In this document: positions 43,545-50,889 of the stretch, in pieces
How positions within the stretch are numbered: position 1 is the stretch's first letter
How the letters are laid out: each line of letters begins with the position of its first letter
NCBI GenBank assembly: GCA_964431365.1
Contig: CAYSJJ010000011.1
Span: 7,549 to 71,548 of the forward strand
Length of the DNA: 64,000 nucleotides
Reading direction: 5' to 3'
DNA from: Geomobilibacter sp964431365
Lineage (GTDB): Bacteria > Desulfobacterota > Desulfuromonadia > Geobacterales > DSM-12255
The notes under the pieces: generated by a model
Told to the model about the DNA's origin: nothing
Database searches by the model: none
Seen by the model: the letters and a program-made list of their open reading frames with translations, nothing else
Translations under genes and position numbers: made by a program

Positions 43545-43574
43545 AGAAAAAGCCTCGGATGCAGTCCGAGGCTT
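43545..43574 (-). promoter_or_regulatory. Terminator-type hairpin in the rhlE leader
   Basis: Minus strand AAGCCTCGGA, CTGCA, TCCGAGGCTT, then TTTTC, 31 bases upstream of the helicase ATG and about 40 bases after the predicted transcript start. Its position, between promoter and gene, makes attenuation more likely than termination of another transcript. Confidence 0.65.
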
Positions 43575-43618
43575 ACGATGATGTCGTGTTCGTCCGGGTA
43601 CAGCAGTTGTAATGGCTG

Positions 43619-43648
43619 ACCCTATCAGTTTGAATGGCGTTATGTCAA
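43619..43648 (-). promoter_or_regulatory. Predicted rhlE promoter
   Basis: Minus strand TTGACA (43648-43643), 18-base spacer, TAGGGT (43624-43619). The -35 box is perfect. It sits beside the insertion-sequence-like repeats. Confidence 0.55.
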
Positions 43649-43670
43649 GGAGTTACTCACGTTGAAGGGG

Positions 43671-43704
43671 GATGACATAATAAGTAAGCAGAAGATGACA
43701 TAAT
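43671..43704. repeat. Paired 11-base direct repeats at the prophage left border (possible IS end)
   Basis: GATGACATAAT at 43671-43681 and again at 43694-43704, offset by 23 bases, right where the phage tail frame breaks. Multiple subterminal repeats of this kind occur at ends of IS21-type elements, but no transposase is present. Confidence 0.5.
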
Positions 43705-43725
43705 GAGGTTGGCGATGGTTTACGA

Positions 43726-44814
43726 ATGGGCTATGCCACCGGCACGGCCAGCGACTCGGATGACAACGACATTGACGACTTCGGTACCAAGGGGGTCACG
43801 GTCAACCTGGGTGGGCTCTCCACCTACAAACGGGCGCTCCGGGCAGCTTCGTACATGCTCCGGAAGTCGCTCTCCAATCCCGACGTGTTCTCTCTCAAGA
43901 CCGGCCCGAAGAAATCGACCATCAAGCCAGGCGACGTCTGGACCCTGACTGACAGCCCGGCCGAGGTGTTCGCGGTGCCGGCCAGGATCCTGTCGATTTC
44001 GGAGGGGAAGGATTACACCATCGACGTAAGCGCCGAGGAGGAGATCCCGGCCGTCTATACGCCGCTGGCGCTGACCGGCGACGCCCCGACCACGCCGGCC
44101 CGCTCCACCGATTTCGGCGGCTACCCATGGTCTGATCCGGTCCGGCCGGTGGCCATCGAGATCCCGCCGCATTTCACCACCACACCGCAGGTGGCCATGA
44201 CCTGGTCGCGGCCGAACAACGCCGCGTTCTCGGGTGTCTCCGTCTACCGTGGCTACGATACGGCCGGACCGTTCACCCGTCTGCAGACCGTCCACAAGAG
44301 CGGTTCCACCGGCCTGGTAATCGCGGTGGACCGTCTGGCCGGCCACTTCGACGTGCAGTTCGACGCGGACATCATCCTGGCGCCCGCCACGTCGCTGGAG
44401 GCGCTGCTCACCTCGCCCGGCCAGAACATGCTGGCGGTCATTACGGCGGCCAAGTCGGCGGCGCTGTTCCTCCGCTTCGAGGATGCCGAGCTGATCGCCA
44501 CCAACACCTACCGGCTGTCCAACGTGGTATTCGATCTTGCCGGTACCCCGCGCCTTAACCAGTACGACCTGGTCGGCGTGGGCGATACCGTTTGCGACGC
44601 GGCCAATATCCCGGTTCGGTACGACCTCCCCTTGACCGACGAAGGGCGGACGATCTGGACCAAGCTGGCGGCCGTGAACCGGGCCGGGCTGGAGAAGACC
44701 TTGGCCAATGTGAGCCCAATGAGCATCACCACCGACTATCTCGTCCACCGTCCGCTGCCGGTTTTCGGCGTGACCGTTAACGGGCTGCCGGTCGAAATCA
44801 AGGAGGATTATTAA
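43726..44814 (+). CDS. Phage tail protein, 5'-truncated (tip attachment/host-specificity type)
   Basis: 362 residues from the first ATG, but the same frame continues upstream to an in-frame TGA at 43696, so the natural N-terminus is missing. The visible part has the KPGDVWTLTDSPAEVFAVPARILSISEG segment found in the C-terminal half of phage tail-tip (gpJ/GTA-like) proteins, then an immunoglobulin-like strand region. No ribosome site precedes the ATG. It is probably a non-functional remnant. The intact structural genes follow 1 base downstream. Confidence 0.7.
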   Translation: MGYATGTASDSDDNDIDDFGTKGVTVNLGGLSTYKRALRAASYMLRKSLSNPDVFSLKTGPKKSTIKPGDVWTLTDSPAEVFAVPARILSISEGKDYTIDVSAEEEIPAVYTPLALTGDAPTTPARSTDFGGYPWSDPVRPVAIEIPPHFTTTPQVAMTWSRPNNAAFSGVSVYRGYDTAGPFTRLQTVHKSGSTGLVIAVDRLAGHFDVQFDADIILAPATSLEALLTSPGQNMLAVITAAKSAALFLRFEDAELIATNTYRLSNVVFDLAGTPRLNQYDLVGVGDTVCDAANIPVRYDLPLTDEGRTIWTKLAAVNRAGLEKTLANVSPMSITTDYLVHRPLPVFGVTVNGLPVEIKEDY

Positions 44815-44815
44815 T

Positions 44816-45616
44816 ATGGCCCCAAGGATCAAGTGGAGCGAGGACGGTTCGCTATTCTACTTCTACAATTCCGGCAGCAACTCCAAGGTGGGTATGTCTG
44901 CCGACTCCGCGCTCCGGCTCGACAGTATTCCGTCAAACGGTACAGGCGTGGGGTCATCCACCGATACTGTAATGATTAATTTCCCCGCCACGGTTACCGT
45001 CGACAAGGTCATTATCAAAAACAGCCACAACAAGTCCATCACCATCAAGGTGTCGGCCGACAGCACGGATGGCCTGGACGGTACCTGGACCACGGTGGTA
45101 AACGGCGTGGCCTATGCTGCTCCAAACCCCCAGGCGTTTGCCTTCACTCCCGGCGATGCCAAGTGGATGCGGATCGGATCCCTGGGCGATTCGATCTATG
45201 CCATTCACATTTTCGGCGAGTACAAGACCGAAACCGGCAGCCCGAGGGCGGAGTTCTGGGCCGCCGATGGGTCGGCCGAGCTGAACGCGACGGATTACCC
45301 ACTGTCATACCCGGCGCACGGCAATGCCAGCGACGCCCACGAGGTGCTGTCGTTCAAGTTGAAAAACACCCATTCGGCCAGTCACGATTACACCCTGAGC
45401 GTCATACCGTTCAAGTATGGCGGCGACGCGCTGGTCACCAACAACATCAAGCTGTCGCTGGACGGGGGCACGACCAAGACCAACTCCGTCAACATTTCCG
45501 CCCTGGCGGCCGGCGCCCTCTCCGCGGTGATCGGTGTCTACCTGGATCTGCTCAAGGCCGACAACCCGGCTGATGATACGCACCAGTGGGGCATCAAGGT
45601 CGTCGAGACAGCGTAA
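44816..45616 (+). CDS. Phage structural protein, putative tail or fibre component
   Basis: 266 residues with AGGAGG upstream of the ATG. Rich in Thr/Ser/Asn/Gly and beta strand with no cysteines beyond the normal, it resembles minor virion proteins. An internal galactose-binding-like section (about 50-140) has VTVDKVIIKNSHNKSITIKV. No enzymatic motif. Part of the tight phage run. Confidence 0.6.
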   Translation: MAPRIKWSEDGSLFYFYNSGSNSKVGMSADSALRLDSIPSNGTGVGSSTDTVMINFPATVTVDKVIIKNSHNKSITIKVSADSTDGLDGTWTTVVNGVAYAAPNPQAFAFTPGDAKWMRIGSLGDSIYAIHIFGEYKTETGSPRAEFWAADGSAELNATDYPLSYPAHGNASDAHEVLSFKLKNTHSASHDYTLSVIPFKYGGDALVTNNIKLSLDGGTTKTNSVNISALAAGALSAVIGVYLDLLKADNPADDTHQWGIKVVETA

Positions 45617-45625
45617 GGGGCAACC

Positions 45626-46231
45626 ATGGCGACAACCATCGCAGTGCTGCCAGGCTCGGTACTGCTCACGAACAATGCCATCAAGGCGGCCTGGCTCCCC
45701 GGTGTCGAGCCGTTGCTCAACGACGCCGACGACCGGGTACCCATCATTGCCGGCGCTCTGTCGGTCCGGAACAACAACGTCAAGCCGGGAGTACTCCCCG
45801 GCGCGTTGTACCTGGAGAACGCCCGCAACCTGTCCCAGGTCCTCTGCGGCAGCCTGCTGACTACTAACAACGACATCAGGGCAGCCATCCTGCCCGGGTC
45901 GCTGGAGCTGCTGGAAGGCGCGTTCATCTACCTGAATGCTGGCAACTTCACCATTGCCTGGCATTCCCGCAACCGGTTCGAGACCGGCTTCAATCTACCA
46001 GAGTCGACCGTTGTGACCGACGATGCCGATTTCAGGCAGTTCCGGATCGAGGTCAGTAACGTCGCCGGCACACTACTGCGGACCGTGGAACAGGCCGGTA
46101 AGAGCTGGACCTATACAACGGCCATGCAGACCGCCGACGGTGGTCCGTACACCTATTACCGGGTGCGGATCTACCAAGATTCGGACCTGTACCAGGGCCA
46201 CAAATACGAGTTTCACATCGTGGTCATTTAG
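45626..46231 (+). CDS. Phage structural protein with LPG repeats
   Basis: 201 residues. The N-terminal 100 residues hold a repeated unit: LPGSVLLTNNAIKAAWLPG, VLPGALYLEN and LCGSLLTTNNDIRAAILPG, suggesting a repetitive fibre or baseplate shaft. The C-terminal 85 residues form a separate strand-rich domain. GTAAGGGGC lies before the ATG. Function within the virion is not known. Confidence 0.6.
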   Translation: MATTIAVLPGSVLLTNNAIKAAWLPGVEPLLNDADDRVPIIAGALSVRNNNVKPGVLPGALYLENARNLSQVLCGSLLTTNNDIRAAILPGSLELLEGAFIYLNAGNFTIAWHSRNRFETGFNLPESTVVTDDADFRQFRIEVSNVAGTLLRTVEQAGKSWTYTTAMQTADGGPYTYYRVRIYQDSDLYQGHKYEFHIVVI

Positions 46232-46240
46232 GAGGGGAAC

Positions 46241-46645
46241 GTGGCCTATACCAAGCACCAAGGATTCCTGGAGATGCCCACCGGTGTTGTCGACTGGCCG
46301 GCGGTGTTCAATCTACTCCTCGCCCAGTTGGAGAAAGGGCGGACGATCAAGGCCGCCGCAGGGGAGGCCCTGGTCGCCGGCAAGGGGTTCTACATCAAGA
46401 ACGACGGTAAGGCCTGGCTGGCGGACGATACTACCGACTGTTTCGGGATCTGGCAGACGGAGAGCACGGCAATCGGCGTGGAAGGGTTCGGCCAGGTCGA
46501 CGGGGTGATGGAGAATGTAACCTGGACCTGGACACCCGGGCAGAAGATCTACCTATCCGCCGGAGGAGTGCTGAGCAGCACGGTCAGCGGCAACCCGGTA
46601 GCCAAGGCGATCAGTGCGACGGAGATACTGATCAAGACAGTGTAG
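46241..46645 (+). CDS. Phage capsid-decoration-like protein (DUF2190-type)
   Basis: 134 residues from a GTG with GGAGGGG upstream. The C-terminal 85 residues match the small beta-fold of capsid cement or DUF2190 proteins: an early AAAGEALVAGKGFYI strand, a PGQKIYLSAGG loop and a final AISATEILIKTV strand. Its place after tail genes is unusual for a decoration protein, so a tail-fibre role is equally possible. Confidence 0.55.
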   Translation: MAYTKHQGFLEMPTGVVDWPAVFNLLLAQLEKGRTIKAAAGEALVAGKGFYIKNDGKAWLADDTTDCFGIWQTESTAIGVEGFGQVDGVMENVTWTWTPGQKIYLSAGGVLSSTVSGNPVAKAISATEILIKTV

Positions 46646-46653
46646 AGAGGCAG

Positions 46654-46685
46654 CGGCCGGACTATGTTCCAGCATAATCCGGCCG
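46654..46685. repeat. Hairpin between phage structural genes and dam
   Basis: CGGCCGGA (46654-46661) and TCCGGCCG (46678-46685) with further pairing inside the loop. The remaining 100 bases up to the methylase hold no gene I can support. It may end the structural transcript. Confidence 0.6.
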
Positions 46686-46784
46686 CCGACCCACAGAGCG
46701 AGCTGTGAGCCAGCCAAGGCTGCCCCACCCCGTACGAGGTAGGGGAAGCCTATCAAACCAGCTTTGAAAAGCAAGGAGGCTCAC

Positions 46785-47546
46785 ATGCATCATCCAGTCA
46801 TCCCCTGGGTCGGCGGCAAGCGTCGACTCGCCAAGCAGATCCTGCCGTTATTCCCTCAGCATACCTGTTACGTGGAGCCCTTCGCCGGCGGCGCTGCGCT
46901 GTTCTTCCTTAAAAGCCCGTCACCGGCAGAGGTGCTCAACGACTGCAACAACGACCTCATCACCCTCTATAGAGTATTGCAGCACCATCTGGAGGAGTTC
47001 ATCCGGCATTTCAAGTGGGCGCTAGTGAGTCGGCAGCTGTTTGAATGGCTCAAGATGACGCCAGAAGAAACCCTGACCGACATCCAAAGGGCAGCGCGCT
47101 TCTACTATCTGCAGAGGCTGTCGTTCGGCGCCAAGATCTCAAGCCGCACATTCGGTACAGCAGCAACGGGCGCACCGAAGCTCAACCTGCTACGCATCGA
47201 GGAGGAACTGAGCCAGGCTCATCTGAGACTGGCAAGGGTTTACATCGAGCATCTGGACTGGCAGCGCTGTATATATAAGTATGATCGATCAGCAACGCTC
47301 TTCTTCTGCGATCCGCCATACTGGCAGACAGAAGGCTACGGAGTTGAGTTCCCTTTCGAGCGCTACACCGAGATGGCGGAGATGATGCGGACGGTAAAAG
47401 GGAAGATGATCGTCACGATCAACGACCATCTGGACATGCGGAAAGTGTTCGATGGATTCAGGGTGGAAACGGCAAAGATCAACTACACGGTCGGAGGTGG
47501 AGGAAAAGGTCAAGATCGGCAGGAAATGATCATCATGAACTGGTAA
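46785..47546 (+). CDS. dam: DNA adenine methylase (Dam type, prophage-encoded)
   Basis: 253 residues from the ATG at 46785 with AAGGAGG upstream. Motifs: the N-terminal PWVGGKRRLA, motif I VEPFAGGAALFF and motif IV DPPY (176-179), the alpha-class order of Dam. It transfers methyl from SAM to N6 of adenine, probably in a short palindrome. No restriction enzyme is adjacent, so it is more likely anti-restriction or regulatory. Last gene of the prophage remnant. Confidence 0.9.
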   Translation: MHHPVIPWVGGKRRLAKQILPLFPQHTCYVEPFAGGAALFFLKSPSPAEVLNDCNNDLITLYRVLQHHLEEFIRHFKWALVSRQLFEWLKMTPEETLTDIQRAARFYYLQRLSFGAKISSRTFGTAATGAPKLNLLRIEEELSQAHLRLARVYIEHLDWQRCIYKYDRSATLFFCDPPYWQTEGYGVEFPFERYTEMAEMMRTVKGKMIVTINDHLDMRKVFDGFRVETAKINYTVGGGGKGQDRQEMIIMNW

Positions 47547-47590
47547 CAATCAAATCAAAATTGAACAGGTCAAACGTTTTGGCGCGGCGA

Positions 47591-47621
47591 GTTATGACAA
47601 CTTTCGGGCCGAAGTTATGAC
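47591..47621. repeat. Paired GTTATGAC repeats at the prophage right border
   Basis: GTTATGAC at 47591-47598 and 47614-47621, again offset by 23 bases, with an inverted TTTCGGGCCGAA palindrome between them. It lies in the 206-base gap between dam and the next gene, which is otherwise empty. Confidence 0.45.
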
Positions 47622-47752
47622 GGCGCGTTACATCACGTGGAAGCTGGCGGCTTCGGAAACTCCTTCTTGAAAAAATGCCAACGGGATAGTATGAAAAATG
47701 ACAGGAGCTTGCGGACGAGCTCTGAATGAGATTCCGGGAAGAACCTCCACCA

Positions 47753-48889
47753 ATGAACCGACCTGATCGAAAACGTCTCCTGCTCTGGGGAATGGCTGTC
47801 GCCGCCGTCGTCGCGGTGACGGGACTACTGCTCGTCTTTGCCAACCTGAGCCGGGTGGCGGAAGCCGGACTGCGTCGCCTCCTAGGGCCGGAACTCGTCG
47901 TCGGCCGCGTGGAGATGCAGTGGAACCGGATATCCTTTCACCAGCTCCGCATCGGCAGCCGCGGAGCAGGCAACCAGCCCCGCCTGCAGATCCAGCAGTT
48001 GACCATCACCCCCAGCCTGCGCACACTCTTTGCCGAACGCTTCCAGATCGGCCGGATCCAGGTGGATGCCCCCCAGCTCCTGATCGAGATCGCGGCCGAC
48101 GGCAAGGTGATCAATCCCCTCCCCCCCCTGACTGCCCCGCGTGAAGGGAAAAAGTCCGGCACCGGAAGATTCCTTGCCGTGACCATCGGTAGCGTTGCCA
48201 TAAACCGCGGCGAAGTGACCATCCTGGACCGGCATGTGGCCCGGGTGGGGGGACAGGGGCTGAGCAACCCGAAGGAACAATATCACCTTGCCCGCTTCAC
48301 CGATGTGTCGTTCAGTGCCGGCCGCATCGACCTCCCCGACACAGGGCGAACGGTCCCGTTCAAGCTGGCCGGCAAGGCACCCGGGAGCGGCACCCTCACG
48401 TTCGAGGGATCGATCGCCCCGGCCACCATGAACGGCTCCGCCACCCTGGCGCTGCGCCAATGGGACATAACCCGCTTTCGCCCCTACTATCAGAAACCTG
48501 GCGACATGACCGCCACCAGGGGGAGCCTGAACGCCGACTGCAGCATCTCCATCCGCGAACGCCACCTGAGCGCACCCGGGAGCATCAGGCTGAAGGATAT
48601 GACGGTGGATGCGGCCGGCGCCCGCGGCCTCTTTTTCGGCATGCCGGCCAAGGCTGTCCTCTGGTTCCTGGAAAACAACAAAGACGAAATTGCCGTCAAC
48701 TTCACCGTTTCCGGGAGCCTGGACAACCCGCGGTTCACCGTCAAGCAGGCCCTCAAGGACCAGGTCGGCAGCGCCCTGGCACGCAAGATGGGAATCCCGG
48801 TCCTGGGAGATATGGGCAAAGGGATCGTCGACCTGGGGGCCAAGGGGATCAGGGGGATTAAGGGGCTGTTCGGCGGCGGCCGGCGCTGA
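47753..48889 (+). CDS. AsmA/DUF748-like membrane-anchored protein
   Basis: 378 residues from ATG 47753; an ATG at 47726 in frame is possible and neither has a strong ribosome site. One N-terminal membrane helix (about 8-30) is followed by a long strand-rich region with repeating LTITPSLRTLF- and VDAPQLLIEIA-type units, the pattern of AsmA-like/DUF748 lipid-transport-type proteins. The last 40 residues are basic and glycine-rich. It probably spans or lines the periplasm between membranes; substrate unknown. Confidence 0.78.
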   Translation: MNRPDRKRLLLWGMAVAAVVAVTGLLLVFANLSRVAEAGLRRLLGPELVVGRVEMQWNRISFHQLRIGSRGAGNQPRLQIQQLTITPSLRTLFAERFQIGRIQVDAPQLLIEIAADGKVINPLPPLTAPREGKKSGTGRFLAVTIGSVAINRGEVTILDRHVARVGGQGLSNPKEQYHLARFTDVSFSAGRIDLPDTGRTVPFKLAGKAPGSGTLTFEGSIAPATMNGSATLALRQWDITRFRPYYQKPGDMTATRGSLNADCSISIRERHLSAPGSIRLKDMTVDAAGARGLFFGMPAKAVLWFLENNKDEIAVNFTVSGSLDNPRFTVKQALKDQVGSALARKMGIPVLGDMGKGIVDLGAKGIRGIKGLFGGGRR

Positions 48890-48906
48890 GCTCCAAAGAC
48901 CAAAGG

Positions 48907-49002
48907 CAATTCAACGCGGATTAACGCTGACAAAAGCGGATCAACGCCGATAAGGCACACCAAGAAAAGGTGTTCAAATCCGCGTCAATCCGCGTTGAAT
49001 TG
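48907..49002. repeat. 16-base perfect inverted repeat with GCGGAT/AACGC motifs
   Basis: CAATTCAACGCGGATT (48907-48922) and its exact complement at 48987-49002. Between them GCGGATCAACGC repeats in degenerate form. Repeats of this hexamer character recur in deltaproteobacterial intergenic DNA in my memory. It lies between the convergent DUF748 and cheD genes and could end both transcripts or be a MITE remnant. Confidence 0.7.
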
Positions 49003-49051
49003 CAGCTCTGGTTTCTCGGGCAAAGGTGCCCCGAAGACGGACGCGGAGATC

Positions 49052-49651
49052 TCACAACCAAAGATCCACCTCCGGCATGGTCCGCTCCTGCCGTTCGATG
49101 CTCCTGAGCCAGCATTCCTGGTCCCGCCGCGCCAGGGCCTTTCTCCGGTCCCCCCGGATCATGCGCATGTAGACCGCGAAATCGCCGTTGGAAAAATGGA
49201 TCACCCTTCCCAGCTCCCCCCCCAAGGACTCGGCCACCAGCGGGATCCGCTCGTTGTCGAGAAACTCGCGAATGAACTTCACGTTGACATCTCCGACGCA
49301 GTAGAAGTTCCCCACCTCCGGTGACTGACCGATGATGGTCGCCCCGCCGAACGCCTTGGCCTGCAGGTTCTTTCGCCTGGCCCCAAGTCGCATCATGTCG
49401 TTGATCAGGAGTTCCATGGCGTAGATGCCGTACCGGCCAGCCTCGGACAGGGTGCTGGGCAGTTCCCGGGAATAACGCCGGTTGCTGAGGAGAAAGTGGT
49501 TCATGCCGACGATCTTGTTGATCGGATCGTAGAGACAGGCCGCGATGCAGGAACCGAGGAGCGTCGAAAGGGTAATCGGCTCGGCCGACGCGTGGAACTC
49601 TCCCGGGTTGAGGGAGAGGCGCTTGAATCTGCCAAGGGTCTCAATCTTCAT
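49052..49651 (-). CDS. cheD: Chemoreceptor glutamine deamidase CheD
   Basis: 199 residues. The active-site Cys35 is in TLLGSCIAACLYDP and His52 in VGMNHFLL; AFGGATII and the GDVNVKFI segment complete the fold. CheD deamidates glutamines on chemoreceptors and interacts with CheC. No other chemotaxis gene is near, so it is an orphan. The C-terminal 35 residues (after YMRMI) are a basic extension beyond the usual CheD length. Confidence 0.92.
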   Translation of the reverse strand: MKIETLGRFKRLSLNPGEFHASAEPITLSTLLGSCIAACLYDPINKIVGMNHFLLSNRRYSRELPSTLSEAGRYGIYAMELLINDMMRLGARRKNLQAKAFGGATIIGQSPEVGNFYCVGDVNVKFIREFLDNERIPLVAESLGGELGRVIHFSNGDFAVYMRMIRGDRRKALARRDQECWLRSIERQERTMPEVDLWL

Positions 49652-49945
49652 GTATCGCCATTCGCAGCATCAAGACCTCACGCAAGAAACGACCAGACTC
49701 ATCTTCTGCAGCAGTGCTAGATACGAGGACAAGTATAATCGGCAGATCGACAAAGACAACCTGCTGAAAAACAGAGAATTTGTCGTCGCAACCCCGCGCA
49801 ATGAAACGTCGGGCAGGCCGACACCGTCGTCACGCCGCCCCTATTCCGGCCAGGGCGCTCCCCGGACCTTGAACGGTGGTCGCTCTATGCTAAGGTTAGT
49901 AGAGGCTCTTAACCGTCAGCACCATTCATCAGAAAGACAGGCGCC
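49652..49945. other. Intergenic region upstream of arcC
   Basis: 294 bases between divergent cheD and arcC. Small open frames here are not protein-like. The only feature I can support is the arcC promoter at its right end; nothing else recognised. Confidence 0.5.
49869..49896 (+). promoter_or_regulatory. Predicted arcC promoter
   Basis: TTGAAC (49869-49874), 16-base spacer, TAAGGT (49891-49896), 50 bases before the arcC start. Moderate match. Confidence 0.5.
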
Positions 49946-50878
49946 ATGACCAAGGCCAGTGACAGACAGATCCTCCTGGTGGCGCTGGGAGGGAATGCCC
50001 TGATACGGCACGGCGAACAGGGGACCGCCGCCGAACAGTTCGCCAACCTGCGGCGCCCCATGGAGCAGCTGGCCGGGCTGGCGCGGGAGTATCGGCTCAT
50101 CATCACCCACGGCAACGGTCCCCAGGTGGGGAACCTCCTCCTGCAGCAGGAGTGTTCGCCCCAGGTGCCGGCCATGCCGCTGGAGATCCTGGTCGCCCAG
50201 ACCCAGGGACAGATCGGCTACATGATCGAGTCGACCCTGGATACGGCCCTGGACGCCATCGGGGTGAAGAAACAGCTGGTGAGCCTGATCAGCTACGTGG
50301 TGGTGGACGAGCACGACCCGGCCTTCAGAACGCCGACCAAGCCGATCGGCCCGGTTTACTCCGCAGAGCAGGCTGCCACCCTCCCCTGGCCGACCATGAC
50401 GACCCCCAAGGGGTACCGCCGGGTGGTGGCCTCCCCGCGGCCGCTGACCGTGGTGGAGAAGGAGGAGATCAGGCAGCTGATGGCCCTGGACTTCGTGGTC
50501 ATCTGCTGCGGAGGGGGAGGCATCCCGGTAATCCGGGAGGGCCGCGCCTTCCACGGCGTCGATGCGGTCATCGACAAGGATCTGGCCAGTGCCTGCCTGG
50601 CAACCGAGGTGGGTGTGGAGAGCCTAGTCATCGCCACCGACGTGCCAGGAGTTGCCCTTGGGTTCGGAACCGAATCCCAGCGCTTTCTGGCCAGCCTCTC
50701 CGTGTCGGAGGCGGAGAGACGGCTGGCGGCCGGCGAATTCCCGGCCGGCTCCATGGGCCCCAAGGTGGAGGCGGCCGCTGCCTTTATCAGGAACGGGGGG
50801 CGGCGGGCCGTGATCTGCCACCTGGACGACATCGCCCTGGCCGTGGCAGGGAAAGCGGGAACTGAACTATGCGGCTGA
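49946..50878 (+). CDS. arcC: Carbamate kinase
   Basis: 310 residues, normal length. It opens with LLVALGGNAL and continues through ITHGNGPQVGN, VVASPRP and CCGGGGIPV, all hallmarks of carbamate kinase in the amino-acid kinase superfamily. It makes ATP and carbamate from carbamoyl phosphate. The usual partners arcA and argF are not here. The next gene starts 11 bases on, so it leads a three-gene operon. Confidence 0.95.
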   Translation: MTKASDRQILLVALGGNALIRHGEQGTAAEQFANLRRPMEQLAGLAREYRLIITHGNGPQVGNLLLQQECSPQVPAMPLEILVAQTQGQIGYMIESTLDTALDAIGVKKQLVSLISYVVVDEHDPAFRTPTKPIGPVYSAEQAATLPWPTMTTPKGYRRVVASPRPLTVVEKEEIRQLMALDFVVICCGGGGIPVIREGRAFHGVDAVIDKDLASACLATEVGVESLVIATDVPGVALGFGTESQRFLASLSVSEAERRLAAGEFPAGSMGPKVEAAAAFIRNGGRRAVICHLDDIALAVAGKAGTELCG

Positions 50879-50889
50879 AAGGACCAACC

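Noticed and set aside
43726..47546. A functional prophage or phage-derived contractile injection system
   Set aside because: Only a truncated tail gene, three small structural genes and a methylase remain; sheath, tube, baseplate, terminase and integrase are all absent.
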